64,000 nucleotides of DNA from Carpediemonas membranifera (GCA_019828565.1 JAHDYR010000062.1:1-64000); one strand, 5' to 3'. Shown: positions 42,573 to 53,114, counted from the stretch's first letter. A program made the numbers and translations. The notes: generated by a model not told the origin, from the sequence alone.

Positions 42573-43191
42573 GACGGACTATTCACAATATTTATATCTC
42601 AAACACAGTCCACGAGACTTCTACCGTCCGTGGAGCAGTGCTTATGATGTTGGTTAACTTTCGGTACAGCGCAGAACAAAAAGAGCCAGAACTCGCCAAC
42701 GAAGCCGAATTGGGGCTCGAAAACCCCTTTTTCGGGCACTGTGTAAGAATGGGGCGGATCAGCCCAACGTACCAGAACTTTCTGTATGAGCGATGGCGAA
42801 ATGCCTAAAAATGCTCGGGGCGAGAATTCCCGAGCCGAGCGCGAGCCCCAGAGTGCCCGCGAGGGGGCGGGGCTGTGGTACGTCCTTTTTATACTTATAC
42901 AGGAGCTCCTGAACCCATATCTTAATTAGCAGCGCTGCATAGATCTTTTCCGAATCTTTTTGATATCATCCTCGAATCTTTCTGTCACACCTTACTACGC
43001 GTAATACCTCACTGGGAGGTTGCAATGAGACGTAATTCCAGAAGTTGGTTGTCGTTGTCCCGCCGATAATTCCAATAGTGGTTCGGCATGAGCGAGCGTA
43101 ATCCCAAGTTCGATTGGTGGCTCTAGCCCCACGTAATACCAGATGTTGGTTGTGGTGATGGCCGCACGACTGCTTGGCCATGGGGGGGAAG
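42573..43191. other. Spacer and polypurine tract of element C
   Basis: Close match to 26202-26822, including the TATAAATA box (42589-42596) and the final GGGGGGGAAG. Confidence 0.7.
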
Positions 43192-43273
43192 TGTAGTCAA
43201 TAATAGTATCTACCAATATCCCCTGAGGGGTGATACCTCTTTTACCTGTAAACTCTTTCTCTTCCAAACCACA
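43192..43273 (+). repeat. 3' LTR of element C, 82 bp
   Basis: TGTAGTC start, CCACA end. Diverged from the A LTRs in its second half. Confidence 0.8.
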
Positions 43274-43513
43274 GTAGGAGTGGATGGTGCGGACCATGTC
43301 CAGGATGAAGGGTCCAGCGATGGCGGCGCGGATGTACGCCTTCTTGGGCGGGCGGGGACCAGCAGCAGCCTTGAGTGTTTTGCGAAGGGTCGCTGCGACT
43401 GTGTCCAAGTTCGCTCCGTCGACGCCGAGGTTGAGAATCACGGCGTCCACGTCATACAGGTCGTACTGCCGGGCTTTCCACTGAGACTGCTTGTTATAGT
43501 CTCTGCTGCTCAT
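43274..43513 (-). pseudogene. Orphan ORF cut by element C
   Basis: Starts MSSRDYNKQSQWKARQYDLY and remains coding-like for about 80 codons until it meets the LTR at 43273. It lies 43 bp after the LINE stop on the same strand. It is either a host gene cut by the LTR element or a second LINE ORF. No family is recognised. Confidence 0.4.
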
Positions 43514-43556
43514 CGAGATGCACGTAGGTGCCGCTTCGCCAGTAGCCTTGCAGTGT

Positions 43557-46500
43557 TCATGCGTACTGCAGATATCCTGATGACTTCGCCCTGTATAGCG
43601 TCGTGTCGTGTCCGATGTCGGTTGTAGCTTCGGTTACAACAATCGGCAGCGTGCCACCAGTCAGGCTTCTCTGTCGCACGGATGTCAGCTCGTCCGTGAA
43701 GTGGTGGATGCCGACGCCGGCTCTCCGCCCCCTGCCTGGTTCCTTCGATCGACGGAGGCATGAGGGGCACACCCTCTTGCCGTTCACCACGTGGTGGCCG
43801 AGGGCTGCCGGTGCCAGTCCCGTCGCCAGCCGCATCGCAGCCAGCCTGGCCCCCATCTCGACAACGTTGCGGAACTCGCCCACCAGGAGGCACCTGGTGA
43901 GCTCCTTCGTGTGGGTGTAGGGCTGCGTCTTCCGCCACTCGTCGTACATGGATTCGTTGCGGGCTGCCTGACCTCCACCTGCCTTCGTCGGTCTCTTCTC
44001 GCCCTCCATCATGCCGGCGACCCAATCTGTCCGAGGGTCGGTGTCGTCTCCCGTGTATGGCTCGATGAAGTTGGGCTCGGCGACTCCCAGGCCGATGAGG
44101 TCACTCCGGCTCCCCCAGTAGGCGGCATACCAGCTTGCTGCAGTTCGAATGAACCCCAGCCCACCGTCACGCACCTTCAGGAACATCTGATCCGTGAGGG
44201 AAGCCCGTCCCCCGCGCACGTGGAGGATGTCAGCAACGAAGTCTGCCTGCGCCCGGTCCAGCCTGTCGGCCATCTCGTGGTTTGGTGGGGTGCCTCGGAA
44301 CATCAAGTTGAGGCTGGGGATTGTGCCCTTCACCACCATCTCGTAGGCGTGCACTGTCCTCTCAGCTTCGGTGCCGAGCGAGTGTTCATCCACCAGTGTC
44401 TTGATGGCGATCAGCTCTTCCTCGAAGGCGCGGACCTGCTCCTCCTGCCACGACCTCACGAACTCGTCCGGGCCGATGGGGACCCCAACGAAGACTGCCC
44501 TGTCTGTAATCTCGACGGGCCCGAGGTCTGCGGTCACTGCTGCGGGGTCGACGCAGAGTACTTTCGTCTTCCTCAGGTTGACGCTGAGACCGAGCCTCGC
44601 CGCCGCCGTCTTCAGCCGCTCGATCTCGTCTGCGATGTGGTTCGGGTCGACCACCATGCAGCACAGGTCGTCCAGGTATGCCTGTCGCTCGATGTCCGAC
44701 ATGTCTCCCGCCGTCTCCTCCGTGATGATGTCGAGAACCACCCGCATGGTGAGGCTAAAGAAGAGGGGCCCCAGTGGGTCCCCCTGCTGCACCCCAGTCT
44801 TCGATGCCGCCGCCATAACTCTGCCAGACGGGTGTTCGTACAGGAGCGGGGCTGACCGTTGGTAGTACAGGTCGAAGTACGGCAAGAGGAGGGGGTACAC
44901 CTGTCTGATCATGTCCCGGATCGGCTCCCTTGAGACGGAGTTGAATGCGTTTGTGAAATCCGCCAGGAGGATGTACCTCTCTTCGGTGTACGCCTTCTGT
45001 ACCCGGTCAACGATCCTCTCGATGCCGCAGCTCTCACCCAGTCCATATTGGCCGGGCAGGTACGTGGCTGGGGACGCGATGCCACATGCCTTCTTCGCCA
45101 ACAGCTTGCCTGTCAGACGCCTGTACGTCTCGCCAATGGCGATGGGTCTGGCCTTCCCCTCGCCCTTGTGGAGGAGGGTAAAGATGGCCCCGCGCGTGCA
45201 CTGTGCCGAGCTCTTCCCCTCTGCGATGTCCTTCATGATGGCTGTGATCGAGTCCCAGAAGCCGTCCTGCGGGGGCGACTCGCCCGTGTCGTCGCTCCAT
45301 CTGTTACCGCCCTTTCGGGCCATCTCCGCCAGCGTCCGGACCGAGGTTCCTGAGGGCCCTGCGCATGACTCCCGGTTCATCTTCCGGAAGGTTGCCGCCG
45401 CGTCCTCCTTCGTTATCTCAGGCGCCGTGACTCGGTTGCCCGCTGTGTCGAGTCGCTGCCTGGTCGTCGTCGGGATGGGGACTCGTGGGAGGCTGGCCGG
45501 GTCGGGGTGGAGCCTCTGGATCTCCGCCTCTGCCTCCTCCACTGTGAGCGCGTCGTGGTCGGGCGCTATGAGGGCTCGGCGAGCTTTGCCTAGGAGCCCC
45601 TGCTGGCACAGTTTGAATGCCCTGGCGACCTTCGACTGCGCCGTCCTGACCTGCGACGATGCGAGGCCCACTGCTCTCGTGACGTACGGTGCAAGGAGGA
45701 CCTGCCTCGTGGCCTGCCTCTTTGACTCACCCGACGCCGACTTCATCTCCTCGAGCTGCTCCACGAGGTGTCGGCGTGCTTCCTTGGCTCCCACGGCCGA
45801 GAGATGCTGCTTCCCCATGAAGAGGGATGAGTTAGGGTTCGCCGGCAGGACGAAGTCGTGTTCGTTGGGCAGTTGACCGCCTGCGACCGGGTGCATGGTC
45901 TGGTCGACCGTCGCTGCTGTGTCCCTGTCTCGGCGTTCCGTCCGGTCGGTCCCTGCCGATTCTTCCGGAAGCGTCTCGCCTGGCGAGTCTCTCAGCTCCC
46001 GGAGCCTGTCGATTGCCTGGCCGAATGGGGCCTCCTGACCCGCGTCCGACTGCGTACCATGGCACCACTCGAGGTGTTTGACGAACGTTCTGTTCTGGGT
46101 GGACGGCTTGACGGTCCAGCCGCAGCGAGTGCACATGTGGAGGTGACTCCAGCTCTGGCCTGACGAGGAGTTCCCAACCTTCATCGCCTGCGGTAGGCGG
46201 TCCTGGTGCCTGGTGAAGATGGATCTCAGGAGGTCACGAATCTCCCTGAGCTGCGCAGCGCGGTCGGTGGCCTCGTCGCTGAGGATGACCTTCGCCAGGA
46301 TGGCCCTGTGCTGGGCCGCGCTCATGAGGGCTGCCTCACATGGGAGCTGCGCCCCGTCGTCCTGGCTGGCTGTTGGCTCTTCTTCGACGCCGTCGGCGCA
46401 CTCGGCTAGCTCATCGTGGGCGTCCACCGCCTCCAGCTGGACTTCTGCCGGCTCAGCCTGCCCTGTCGCGGGCTCAGCCCGAGGGTCTACTGGCGCCGGG

Positions 46501-46640
46501 ACCTCCGACAGGCGGACTTCCGGCGGCCAGTTGTGGGACGAGAGAGGGCAGGCTTCATTGAATTCATTACGTAAATATGCTTTATCCTGCTCGCTATCTT
46601 CAGCGAGCTCGTTTCGCTCGGCTAGATGAACGTGAAGCAT
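43557..46640 (-). CDS. Non-LTR retrotransposon reverse transcriptase, 1027 aa
   Basis: Single intact frame. An N-terminal C2H2-type finger (CTRCGWTVKPS ... KHLEWCHG) resembles the DNA-binding finger of R2/NeSL-type LINEs. The central RT has GEGKARPIAIGETYRRL, LLADFTNAFNSV, the GVQQGDPLGPLFFSL motif and catalytic AYLDDLCC. Downstream lies a thumb-like helical region, then CPSCLRRSKEPG...HH, a weak Cys/His site. I see no APE endonuclease, and the restriction-like endonuclease core PD...D is not evident. Its start overlaps the start of the membrane-protein gene by 15 bp head-to-head, so the true LINE start is probably internal. Confidence 0.8.
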   Translation of the reverse strand: MLHVHLAERNELAEDSEQDKAYLRNEFNEACPLSSHNWPPEVRLSEVPAPVDPRAEPATGQAEPAEVQLEAVDAHDELAECADGVEEEPTASQDDGAQLPCEAALMSAAQHRAILAKVILSDEATDRAAQLREIRDLLRSIFTRHQDRLPQAMKVGNSSSGQSWSHLHMCTRCGWTVKPSTQNRTFVKHLEWCHGTQSDAGQEAPFGQAIDRLRELRDSPGETLPEESAGTDRTERRDRDTAATVDQTMHPVAGGQLPNEHDFVLPANPNSSLFMGKQHLSAVGAKEARRHLVEQLEEMKSASGESKRQATRQVLLAPYVTRAVGLASSQVRTAQSKVARAFKLCQQGLLGKARRALIAPDHDALTVEEAEAEIQRLHPDPASLPRVPIPTTTRQRLDTAGNRVTAPEITKEDAAATFRKMNRESCAGPSGTSVRTLAEMARKGGNRWSDDTGESPPQDGFWDSITAIMKDIAEGKSSAQCTRGAIFTLLHKGEGKARPIAIGETYRRLTGKLLAKKACGIASPATYLPGQYGLGESCGIERIVDRVQKAYTEERYILLADFTNAFNSVSREPIRDMIRQVYPLLLPYFDLYYQRSAPLLYEHPSGRVMAAASKTGVQQGDPLGPLFFSLTMRVVLDIITEETAGDMSDIERQAYLDDLCCMVVDPNHIADEIERLKTAAARLGLSVNLRKTKVLCVDPAAVTADLGPVEITDRAVFVGVPIGPDEFVRSWQEEQVRAFEEELIAIKTLVDEHSLGTEAERTVHAYEMVVKGTIPSLNLMFRGTPPNHEMADRLDRAQADFVADILHVRGGRASLTDQMFLKVRDGGLGFIRTAASWYAAYWGSRSDLIGLGVAEPNFIEPYTGDDTDPRTDWVAGMMEGEKRPTKAGGGQAARNESMYDEWRKTQPYTHTKELTRCLLVGEFRNVVEMGARLAAMRLATGLAPAALGHHVVNGKRVCPSCLRRSKEPGRGRRAGVGIHHFTDELTSVRQRSLTGGTLPIVVTEATTDIGHDTTLYRAKSSGYLQYA

Positions 46641-47867
46641 TATAATGAGGACAATGAGAACTTTTTAGACCCGGACAATGTGATGGAGGGCCTCATTGGC
46701 ACCCGTCGCTCGAAGAAACGCGGACGCAAGCTCGGTCTTGTTCTCTGCTGTTGTTGCAGCTGTTGTTGCTGCCTTTGCAACCTCCTGGTACTGCTATGCA
46801 TCTGCATGATCGTCTGCTGGGTCCGTTCCGGCGTTATGGACAACTACGATGACCCATTCACATATAGCTTCACTGGCGCAGGTCTTACCAACAACGCCAC
46901 CGTTAACCTGACAGTCACGAACCCATACGGCGAGTTCGTGCTGAAGACCGGTCCCAGCGGTGAGAACAGCAACCTGGATGTTACCTACAGCGTCCAGTGC
47001 AACTACCTGCTCAGCTTCCTGGCCTTCATCCCGGACACCCGGACGGAGGTCGGCACAGACGACAGCGTGCACGTGACTATCGATACCCAGAAGTGGTCTA
47101 CACGCCTCCTTCAGAACTTCATGTGTCTCCGCATCTCCATCTTCGTGACGGTCCCTGAATACCACCCCATTGGCGAGCTCTACGTCTCTAACCCGACCGG
47201 GGAGATGCATATCAGTACAGGGATGACCAATGGAGCTGATTCAGTCAAATTGCGGACCTCAACCTGCAAGATCCAGGTCCACAACCTGAGGGCGAACGAC
47301 CTCGACTGCCACTCGCTCAGGGGAGATATCGTGCTGGCTGAGACTGGCATTGACGGGTACACGGTCACCAACGGCATCGTCGCCAACAACCTGACCCTCA
47401 CGACCGAGACGGGCAGCGTCAAGGTTTGGAACGCCATCTGTGATAGTGTCGGCGGCGGGTGTCTTGACGTTGACTGGCCGTACGAAGCCTCTACCCAGCT
47501 CGGCGTCCTCAAGTGGGAGTTTGACGACAGCATTAGCGACGCCAACTCGGTTCCATCCATCAAGAACGTCGTCAAGTCAACCTCAACTGACCTCTTCGTT
47601 GATGAGATCGTTTCCATCAATGGTCTGGCCAGCATATTCCAGAATCACACCTTCTACCTCCATACCGAGAACGTGCCGTGGCTGTCGATCACCGGTGGAC
47701 CTGAGGTGACTGTGCCGGCCGACCAGGACGTCTACTACATCGCAGACAAGAGCTATGAGAAGTACGGGTGCTTCAAGAGCACTGAGGCCGAGTGTGAGGC
47801 GCTGACCAAGGTGATATATGCCTCCACGGCGTACCGCAAGCTGGCACTCACCCTTCGGGAGGAGTAG
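46626..47867 (+). CDS. Type II membrane protein with poly-Cys membrane segment
   Basis: 413 aa. An acidic N-tail and a basic RRSKKRGRK lead into a hydrophobic span at about residues 36-66 containing CCCCSCCCC, then a roughly 340-residue ectodomain of repeated beta-strand motifs (VTNPYGEFVLKTG, VSNPTGEMHIST, LTTETGSVKVW). That rhythm is typical of DUF4097-like beta-helix surface proteins. NAT and NLT sequons suggest an outer face. The cysteine cluster at the membrane could be palmitoylated. Intronless and intact. Confidence 0.65.
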   Translation: MNVKHYNEDNENFLDPDNVMEGLIGTRRSKKRGRKLGLVLCCCCSCCCCLCNLLVLLCICMIVCWVRSGVMDNYDDPFTYSFTGAGLTNNATVNLTVTNPYGEFVLKTGPSGENSNLDVTYSVQCNYLLSFLAFIPDTRTEVGTDDSVHVTIDTQKWSTRLLQNFMCLRISIFVTVPEYHPIGELYVSNPTGEMHISTGMTNGADSVKLRTSTCKIQVHNLRANDLDCHSLRGDIVLAETGIDGYTVTNGIVANNLTLTTETGSVKVWNAICDSVGGGCLDVDWPYEASTQLGVLKWEFDDSISDANSVPSIKNVVKSTSTDLFVDEIVSINGLASIFQNHTFYLHTENVPWLSITGGPEVTVPADQDVYYIADKSYEKYGCFKSTEAECEALTKVIYASTAYRKLALTLREE

Positions 47868-48149
47868 GCGGGTTTGATCATAAAATAGACAACATAGGAA
47901 TGGCCGAGATATATGTATGGCACAGTGGATTGCATACAGTGCGATTTTATTATGGTGGTGCCATGATTGATTTGCTGGCACCCCAGCCCTCGGAACAATG
48001 AGTGAGTCAAAATATATCTGCAGCAGGTAGGGCCGATTCGCTGGGTCACACCCGACTGGTGTTGGGCCGGCCGTATCTCTAGATCCTGTGTATTCACTGC
48101 GTCCAGATTCGTCCGGCTGGAACTTTGGAGACGTTTGACAATCACCGCA

Positions 48150-49571
48150 ATGTTGAGCTCTCTGAAGCCTCTGGCTGTTTCTTTCGGCCGTTTGATGAAC
48201 CACAGCTACGATGCCCTCCCATATCTGTCCCACTCGGAGGCCACTCGTCAACAGGCACTTTCCACCATCGAGAAGGATAGCATCGAGACGCTCCTGTCCG
48301 TTATCCCCGATGAACTGCGCCTCAAGGAGAAGCTTGAGCTCCCGGAGAGCATGAGCGAGCTCGATGTTACCCGCTGGTTCACCGACATGTCCAACAAGAA
48401 CATCTCCGCCGAGCAGGCCTCTTTCTTCCTCGGCAACGGCATCTACCACCACTTCATCCCCTCCGTCGTCGACCACCTCATTCAGCGCTCCGAGTTCCTC
48501 ACCGCCTACACCCCCTACCAGCCCGAGGTGTCCCAGGGCACCCTCCAGTCGATCTTTGAGTTCCAGACCATGGTCGCCATGATCACCGGCATGGACACCG
48601 CCAACGCCTCCATGTACGACGTTCACACCGCCCTCGCCGAGGCCGCGTTGATGGCTCGCCGTATCACCCGCAAGCAGAAGGTCGTCGTCGCCCCCACCGT
48701 GCACGCAAACTCCATCTCCGTCCTCGAGACGTACGCCAACAACGACGGCCGCATGGCTGTCGACGTTGTCCCGGCCGTGGGCCCTGAGGAGGACTGGGTC
48801 GAGGCCGTCATCGCCGAGCTCGACGGGATCACCTCGTCTGTCGTCGTCCAGAACCCCGACGCCTGGGGCAACGTCCGCGACCTCTCCTACCTTGCCGAGA
48901 AGTGCCACGAGAACGGCACACTCCTCGTCGTCTCCGTCCCCGAGTGCGTCTCCCTCGGCGTCATGCAGCCCCCGGGCGCCATGGGCGCTGACATCGTTAT
49001 CGGAGACGGGCAGTCCCTCGCCGGCCCCATGGCGTACGGCGGCCCCACCGTCGGCTTCATGGCCTGCCGCGACAAGTTCATCCGGCAGATGCCCGGCCGC
49101 TTTATCGGCGAGACCGTCGACGCTGATGGCAACCGGACCTACGTCATCACGCTCGCCACCAGGGAGCAGCACATCCGCCGTGAGAAGGCGACGTCGAACA
49201 TCTGCACGTCTGCGGGCATCATGTCGCTTGGCTTCAGCATCCATATGGCCCTCCTCGGCGAGACCGGCTTCAAGGACCTCGCCATGCTCAACCACGACAA
49301 GGCCTGCACCCTGGTCGAGCGCATCGACGCCGAGTGCCCCGCGGTCAAGGTCCTCAACGAGTCGTTCTTCAACGAGTTCACTGTCCGCCTCCCCGCCGGC
49401 AAGAGCGCCAAGGCCCTCGTCGAGGAAGCTGTTGGCATGGGAATCCTGGCCGGTGTCCCTGGCTCCGTGGTGTGCCCCCGCGGTGACTTCGACGACCTGC
49501 TCACGATCGCGGTGACCGAGATGAACACGGACGCCGACTTCGACAAGATGGTGGCACTCCTCAACATGTAG
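48150..49571 (+). CDS. gcvPA: Glycine dehydrogenase (decarboxylating) subunit 1
   Basis: 473 aa from the ATG at 48150. P-protein subunit 1 of the glycine cleavage system; with subunit 2 (which carries the PLP lysine) it decarboxylates glycine and passes the aminomethyl group to the H-protein. Family sequence is clear throughout: FLGNGIYHHFIPSVVDHL, LTAYTPYQPEVSQGTLQ, MVAMITGMDTANASMYD, PGAMGADIVIGDGQ, and REQHIRREKATSNICTS near the C-terminus. The split P1/P2 form is bacterial-type, about 450 residues, unlike the fused mitochondrial enzyme. The extra N-terminus MLSSLKPLAVSFGRLMNH could be a targeting peptide for a mitochondrion-related organelle. A TTG upstream at 48135 is not needed. Confidence 0.93.
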   Translation: MLSSLKPLAVSFGRLMNHSYDALPYLSHSEATRQQALSTIEKDSIETLLSVIPDELRLKEKLELPESMSELDVTRWFTDMSNKNISAEQASFFLGNGIYHHFIPSVVDHLIQRSEFLTAYTPYQPEVSQGTLQSIFEFQTMVAMITGMDTANASMYDVHTALAEAALMARRITRKQKVVVAPTVHANSISVLETYANNDGRMAVDVVPAVGPEEDWVEAVIAELDGITSSVVVQNPDAWGNVRDLSYLAEKCHENGTLLVVSVPECVSLGVMQPPGAMGADIVIGDGQSLAGPMAYGGPTVGFMACRDKFIRQMPGRFIGETVDADGNRTYVITLATREQHIRREKATSNICTSAGIMSLGFSIHMALLGETGFKDLAMLNHDKACTLVERIDAECPAVKVLNESFFNEFTVRLPAGKSAKALVEEAVGMGILAGVPGSVVCPRGDFDDLLTIAVTEMNTDADFDKMVALLNM

Positions 49572-50024
49572 ACGCTGGCGTGATTAAATGTTATTTTTAA
49601 GGTTTTAACGTGTTTATTGGGCCCTCTTGTCTTGGGGTCGCTGCCAGGACGACCTTCGTGGCCTTCGAGTCGTCCAGACCGGACGTGCTTCGCACTTTTG
49701 TCGGCCGGGCAACCATCGGATGGAGGTATAGAGGTGTCACCTGTGCGAGAGTTGGCTACGTCCCAGCCAGTTATTGTGTCGGTCGCGCCAGAGTACCGCC
49801 GTTGCCGCAAAGTTACAGTGCAGTTTATGTCATTCAACTCCGTCTCCCTTCACAGCCGCCTGACGCCACACACATGGCACCCGCTGTACTCTGCACACAA
49901 TTGGCGGCTAGACCATTCAATCATCGTGTGTCACGTGTCACCTGTCATGACACCTTACAGCCTACTTCCCGGCAGACAAACTGTAGCCTTGTCAAATCAT
50001 CTTCAGAACGCAAACAATAACGTA
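49572..50024. other. Intergenic region
   Basis: No gene supported; contains the 3' flank of gcvPA and the promoter side of the small LEA-like gene. Confidence 0.5.
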
Positions 50025-50290
50025 ATGCCCGGTGATAAGCCCAACAAGACGATGTCCGATAGCCTGAAGGAGGCTAAGGACCAGATCAAGGATGCTGTTC
50101 GTCTCACAGCCCTCTTCTCTCACATAGACTGTTGAAACCAAGGACAGGGTCGTTGATAAGGTACGAGAAGCTTCAAGAATCACTCACACAGGCCAAGGAG
50201 CTCAAGGACAAGGTTTCCGAGAAGATCGGCGGCAAAAAGGAGACCGAAGAGGTCGGTGTCAAGCTGTCCGTCGAGCGCGAGAAGGCATAA
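50025..50290 (+). CDS. Small LEA-like amphipathic protein, 67 aa, two introns
   Basis: Exons 50025-50096, 50128-50160 and 50192-50290, with two 31-nt phase-0 introns (GTTCGT ... TCACATAG and GTACGA ... TCACACAG). Spliced, it reads as Lys/Glu/Asp/Ala heptad-like segments (LKEAKDQIKDA, TKDRVVDKAKELKDKVSEK), the pattern of group 3 LEA or apolipoprotein-like amphipathic helices, often linked to desiccation or stress protection. No other reading explains the three short open pieces. Confidence 0.65.
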
Positions 50291-50388
50291 ATGAGACGAC
50301 ATGCTGATGTTTGGTGTCTTGGCGAGCCTGAGTGCAGGGTCGAGCCTCATCTTCCGGTGCGCCTAAAAATGCACCCAAATTTTTGGTG

Positions 50389-51472
50389 ATGAGTTCTAGG
50401 TTCTCTAGAGCAGAACGAGTATGTCCATCACAATAACTATGCTTAATTTACTCAGGTTATCCGCGATCTCGATTCCGAGCTCTCCCGCTCCACACGGGAT
50501 GTGAAAACGTTGACATCAAAGGTTGATGACCTCGAGGACGAACGCGACGAGCTTCTTAATGAGCTTGTTCGCAGCAGAAGAGCAAATGAACAACTTTCTA
50601 GGCAGCTCAGCGTTGCTGAGAACAGAGCATCAAAGGCTTCAATCACGAGGCAGGCTGTAGAGAGCCGTGCCGCCAAGAGCGACGTCCTCGAGGACGAAAT
50701 CACTGCACTGAAGAAGACCATAGGACTTATGAAGTCCACCCAGAAGCGGGAGACTGCTGATCTCCGCCGCACGATGCTGCAGCGGCAGCCGTACAACGAA
50801 GTCCGCAATAAGGAGGAGATCCGCAGACTGAGGTCTGTGTTGCGTGGAAAGGGCAAGCTAGTCGACTTCAAGGGGATAACTGGAGTCAAGCGCGAGCTGA
50901 CTACCATCAAGGACCAAAACGCCTCGATCACGGCTCTTCTGGCCGATATTGTTGGGCGGCGCGAGGATAGAGGCAAGGAAACGACAGAGGAGGACGACGT
51001 GGAGCTCTTCATCAACGGGGCCGTGTTCATGGGCCGTTCAGTCGTCCAGCTGACGGAGACGTTGGCCTCGAGTGTGACCGACATCATCGCGGATGCCAAG
51101 GCTGAGGGCAGCAGGTCGGCCCTGTCCAAGGGGATGAAGGAGATCAACGCCCAGATCGAGGAGTGCCAGGCCAAGGCCCGGGCTGCACTGGAGGATGTCT
51201 TGAACGCCGCCACCACCGCACTTGATGGGGAGCAGCTGAGCAAGCTGGATATGCTCGGGACAGAGGTTGACCTCAGTCCGACGAGACACGCGTCTAGCGT
51301 CAGCCGTGTCAAGCGTATGGCATCGTCCGGCGTCCACGATGGGATGAGGCCGCACTTATCGATCGTTGAAGACGACGATGATGAGAGGGTAGCTGTCCGT
51401 ATCCCTCGGAGGGCGAGGCGGAAGGGCGAGCGGAGGGCAGGGCGGTCCATGCTGGGGGTCGATGACCTGTGA
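50389..51472 (+). CDS. Coiled-coil protein, 348 aa, one intron
   Basis: Exon 1 (50389-50418, MSSRFSRAER) joins across a 37-nt intron (50419-50455; GTATGT ... TTTACTCAG) to exon 2. The N-terminal about 110 residues are strong coiled coil (VDDLEDERDELLNELVRSRR), then a helical middle and an acidic patch (VEDDDDER) followed by a basic C-terminus (RRARRKGERRAGR). Without the intron the frame lacks an ATG until residue 16 and needs a GTG. Confidence 0.65.
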
Positions 51473-51623
51473 GCATGGACGCGAATGCATGGGCTGAGGC
51501 GAGGCCGACTGATAAAAAGTCAGGGCTTGGTGTTTTGTGGGCGTCTGAGGGCGCTGAAATGATTTATGTGTCACAATGTATCTCACGTAATTTTGCCTGA
51601 AACGAGTGAGTGTTCTCAAAAGA

Positions 51624-53114
51624 ATGGGCGTCCTGAGACATCTGGGCCCTCTGCTCATCATCTCAGTACTTATTTTGTTTGTGATTGCGGATGAAACCGT
51701 TTCAAGCCTTGTTTTGGATGCAGGCAAAGCCATTGATAGACGAAACTTCGATGCTGCCGAATCACTGTATTCCAGGGCAATCAAGCTTGACGAGGACCAC
51801 ACTGGGCTACTCTACTGTCAGCGTGCGCTCACTCGCCGTGTCCAACAGAACTATGACGGAGCCTTGTCAGACCTCGACACCTGCCTGGCCAAAAAGGACG
51901 GCCTCTCTGACCGAGACTACGTGTACTACCAACTCAAGCAGCACTGTGAGGTCCTGTTAGCTACTGGCAATGTCGATCGGGCCCTTCGAGAGCTCAAGAG
52001 CCTGAAGAAGTTCGACCTATCCTCTGCCGAGCAGCAGCGCAAAACCGACCTTCAGGGCAGGATCGAGGCCGCCAGAAAGATCAAGAAGCGCCTCCCATCC
52101 GCCGACCTTACTGCTGTCAAGGAGCTCCTCACCCTCACGCCGTACGACCTCAAGCTGCTCAACCAGCTCTGCGCCAAGGCCATAGAGGCCAAGAATACGG
52201 CCCTGCTGGTAGAAGTCTCCCGCAAAATGATCGATTCATTCCCGGGAGACGGGCAGGCCATGCTCTACGGGGCGCAGGGAAAGATGCTCATGGGCGACGT
52301 GCAGTCAGCGTACAAGCTTGCTCGAAGGGCGATGGACCTCGATCCTGACAACAGCGATTATCTCAAGATCTTTAGACCCATCACTCAGACCAAACGTAAG
52401 CTTGACAAGATCGCCAAAGCAATGCAGTCTGGCAAGTACGATCTTGTGGTCGGTGAATCTTTTGATGGGCCTGATATCATCAAGATCTCTGTCGAAAAGT
52501 CCCGCTGTCAGGCAGCAGTGAAGTCAAAGCACAGCAGCGCTGTCTCGATATGCACAGGTGCCCACCGCCTTGCCGAGCGCCTTGGCGACACCGAGGCCGT
52601 TGTCGAGATTCTTCTCGAGCGTTCTACTGCGTATGAGAACGCAGACGACCTCGACAGTGCCATCGCCGACGTCCAGACCGTCCTCCAGCACGACCAGACC
52701 CACGCCACCGCCCGGGACCGCCTATCCTCGCTCCAGACGGCCAAGCAGCTTGCCGACCGGGTCGACCACTACAAGGTGCTGGGGGTGAGTCGGGGCGATG
52801 ACGACAAGACGATCAAGCGGGCGTACAAGAAGCTGGCGATGAAGTACCACCCTGACCGGGCTGAGACCGACGAGCAGCGGGCCGATTTCACAGCCAAGTT
52901 CCAGGAGATCGGGCAGGCGTACGAGATCCTCTCTGATCCGGAGAAACGCGCAGCTTATGACCGCGGTGACGACTTGAAGCAGGGTGGCCCTGGCGGTTTC
53001 CCCGGTGGTTTCCCAGGCGGATTCCCAGGCGGGTTCCAGTTCTTCTCATCCGGACCTCAGGGTGGCGGGGGTCCAGGTGGGAGCCAGGGCGGATTCCGCT
53101 TCCAGTTCCGGTGA
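51624..53114 (+). CDS. DNAJC3: TPR/DnaJ co-chaperone, P58IPK type
   Basis: 496 aa from the ATG at 51624. A hydrophobic N-terminal signal ([16 protein letters not shown]) directs it to the ER. TPR helices fill the middle ([21 protein letters not shown] and later repeats). The J domain is at about 380-445, [10 protein letters not shown] with HPD in MKYHPDRAE, followed by a Gly/Phe-rich tail ([10 protein letters not shown]). This order is that of P58IPK/DNAJC3, which brings unfolded clients to the ER Hsp70 BiP. Intronless and intact. An upstream GTG at 51606 is not required. Confidence 0.88.
   Translation: MGVLRHLGPLLIISVLILFVIADETVSSLVLDAGKAIDRRNFDAAESLYSRAIKLDEDHTGLLYCQRALTRRVQQNYDGALSDLDTCLAKKDGLSDRDYVYYQLKQHCEVLLATGNVDRALRELKSLKKFDLSSAEQQRKTDLQGRIEAARKIKKRLPSADLTAVKELLTLTPYDLKLLNQLCAKAIEAKNTALLVEVSRKMIDSFPGDGQAMLYGAQGKMLMGDVQSAYKLARRAMDLDPDNSDYLKIFRPITQTKRKLDKIAKAMQSGKYDLVVGESFDGPDIIKISVEKSRCQAAVKSKHSSAVSICTGAHRLAERLGDTEAVVEILLERSTAYENADDLDSAIADVQTVLQHDQTHATARDRLSSLQTAKQLADRVDHYKVLGVSRGDDDKTIKRAYKKLAMKYHPDRAETDEQRADFTAKFQEIGQAYEILSDPEKRAAYDRGDDLKQGGPGGFPGGFPGGFPGGFQFFSSGPQGGGGPGGSQGGFRFQFR

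Larger units (their letters stand above)
39478..43273 (+). mobile_element. Ty3/gypsy element C, 5'-truncated relative of A
   Basis: Begins inside integrase at the point equal to 23920 of A and ends with an 82-bp 3' LTR. The order matches A (integrase-chromodomain, antisense gene, spacer, polypurine tract, LTR), but about 1.1 kb of unrelated DNA (40587-41770) replaces the end of the antisense gene. Confidence 0.8.
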
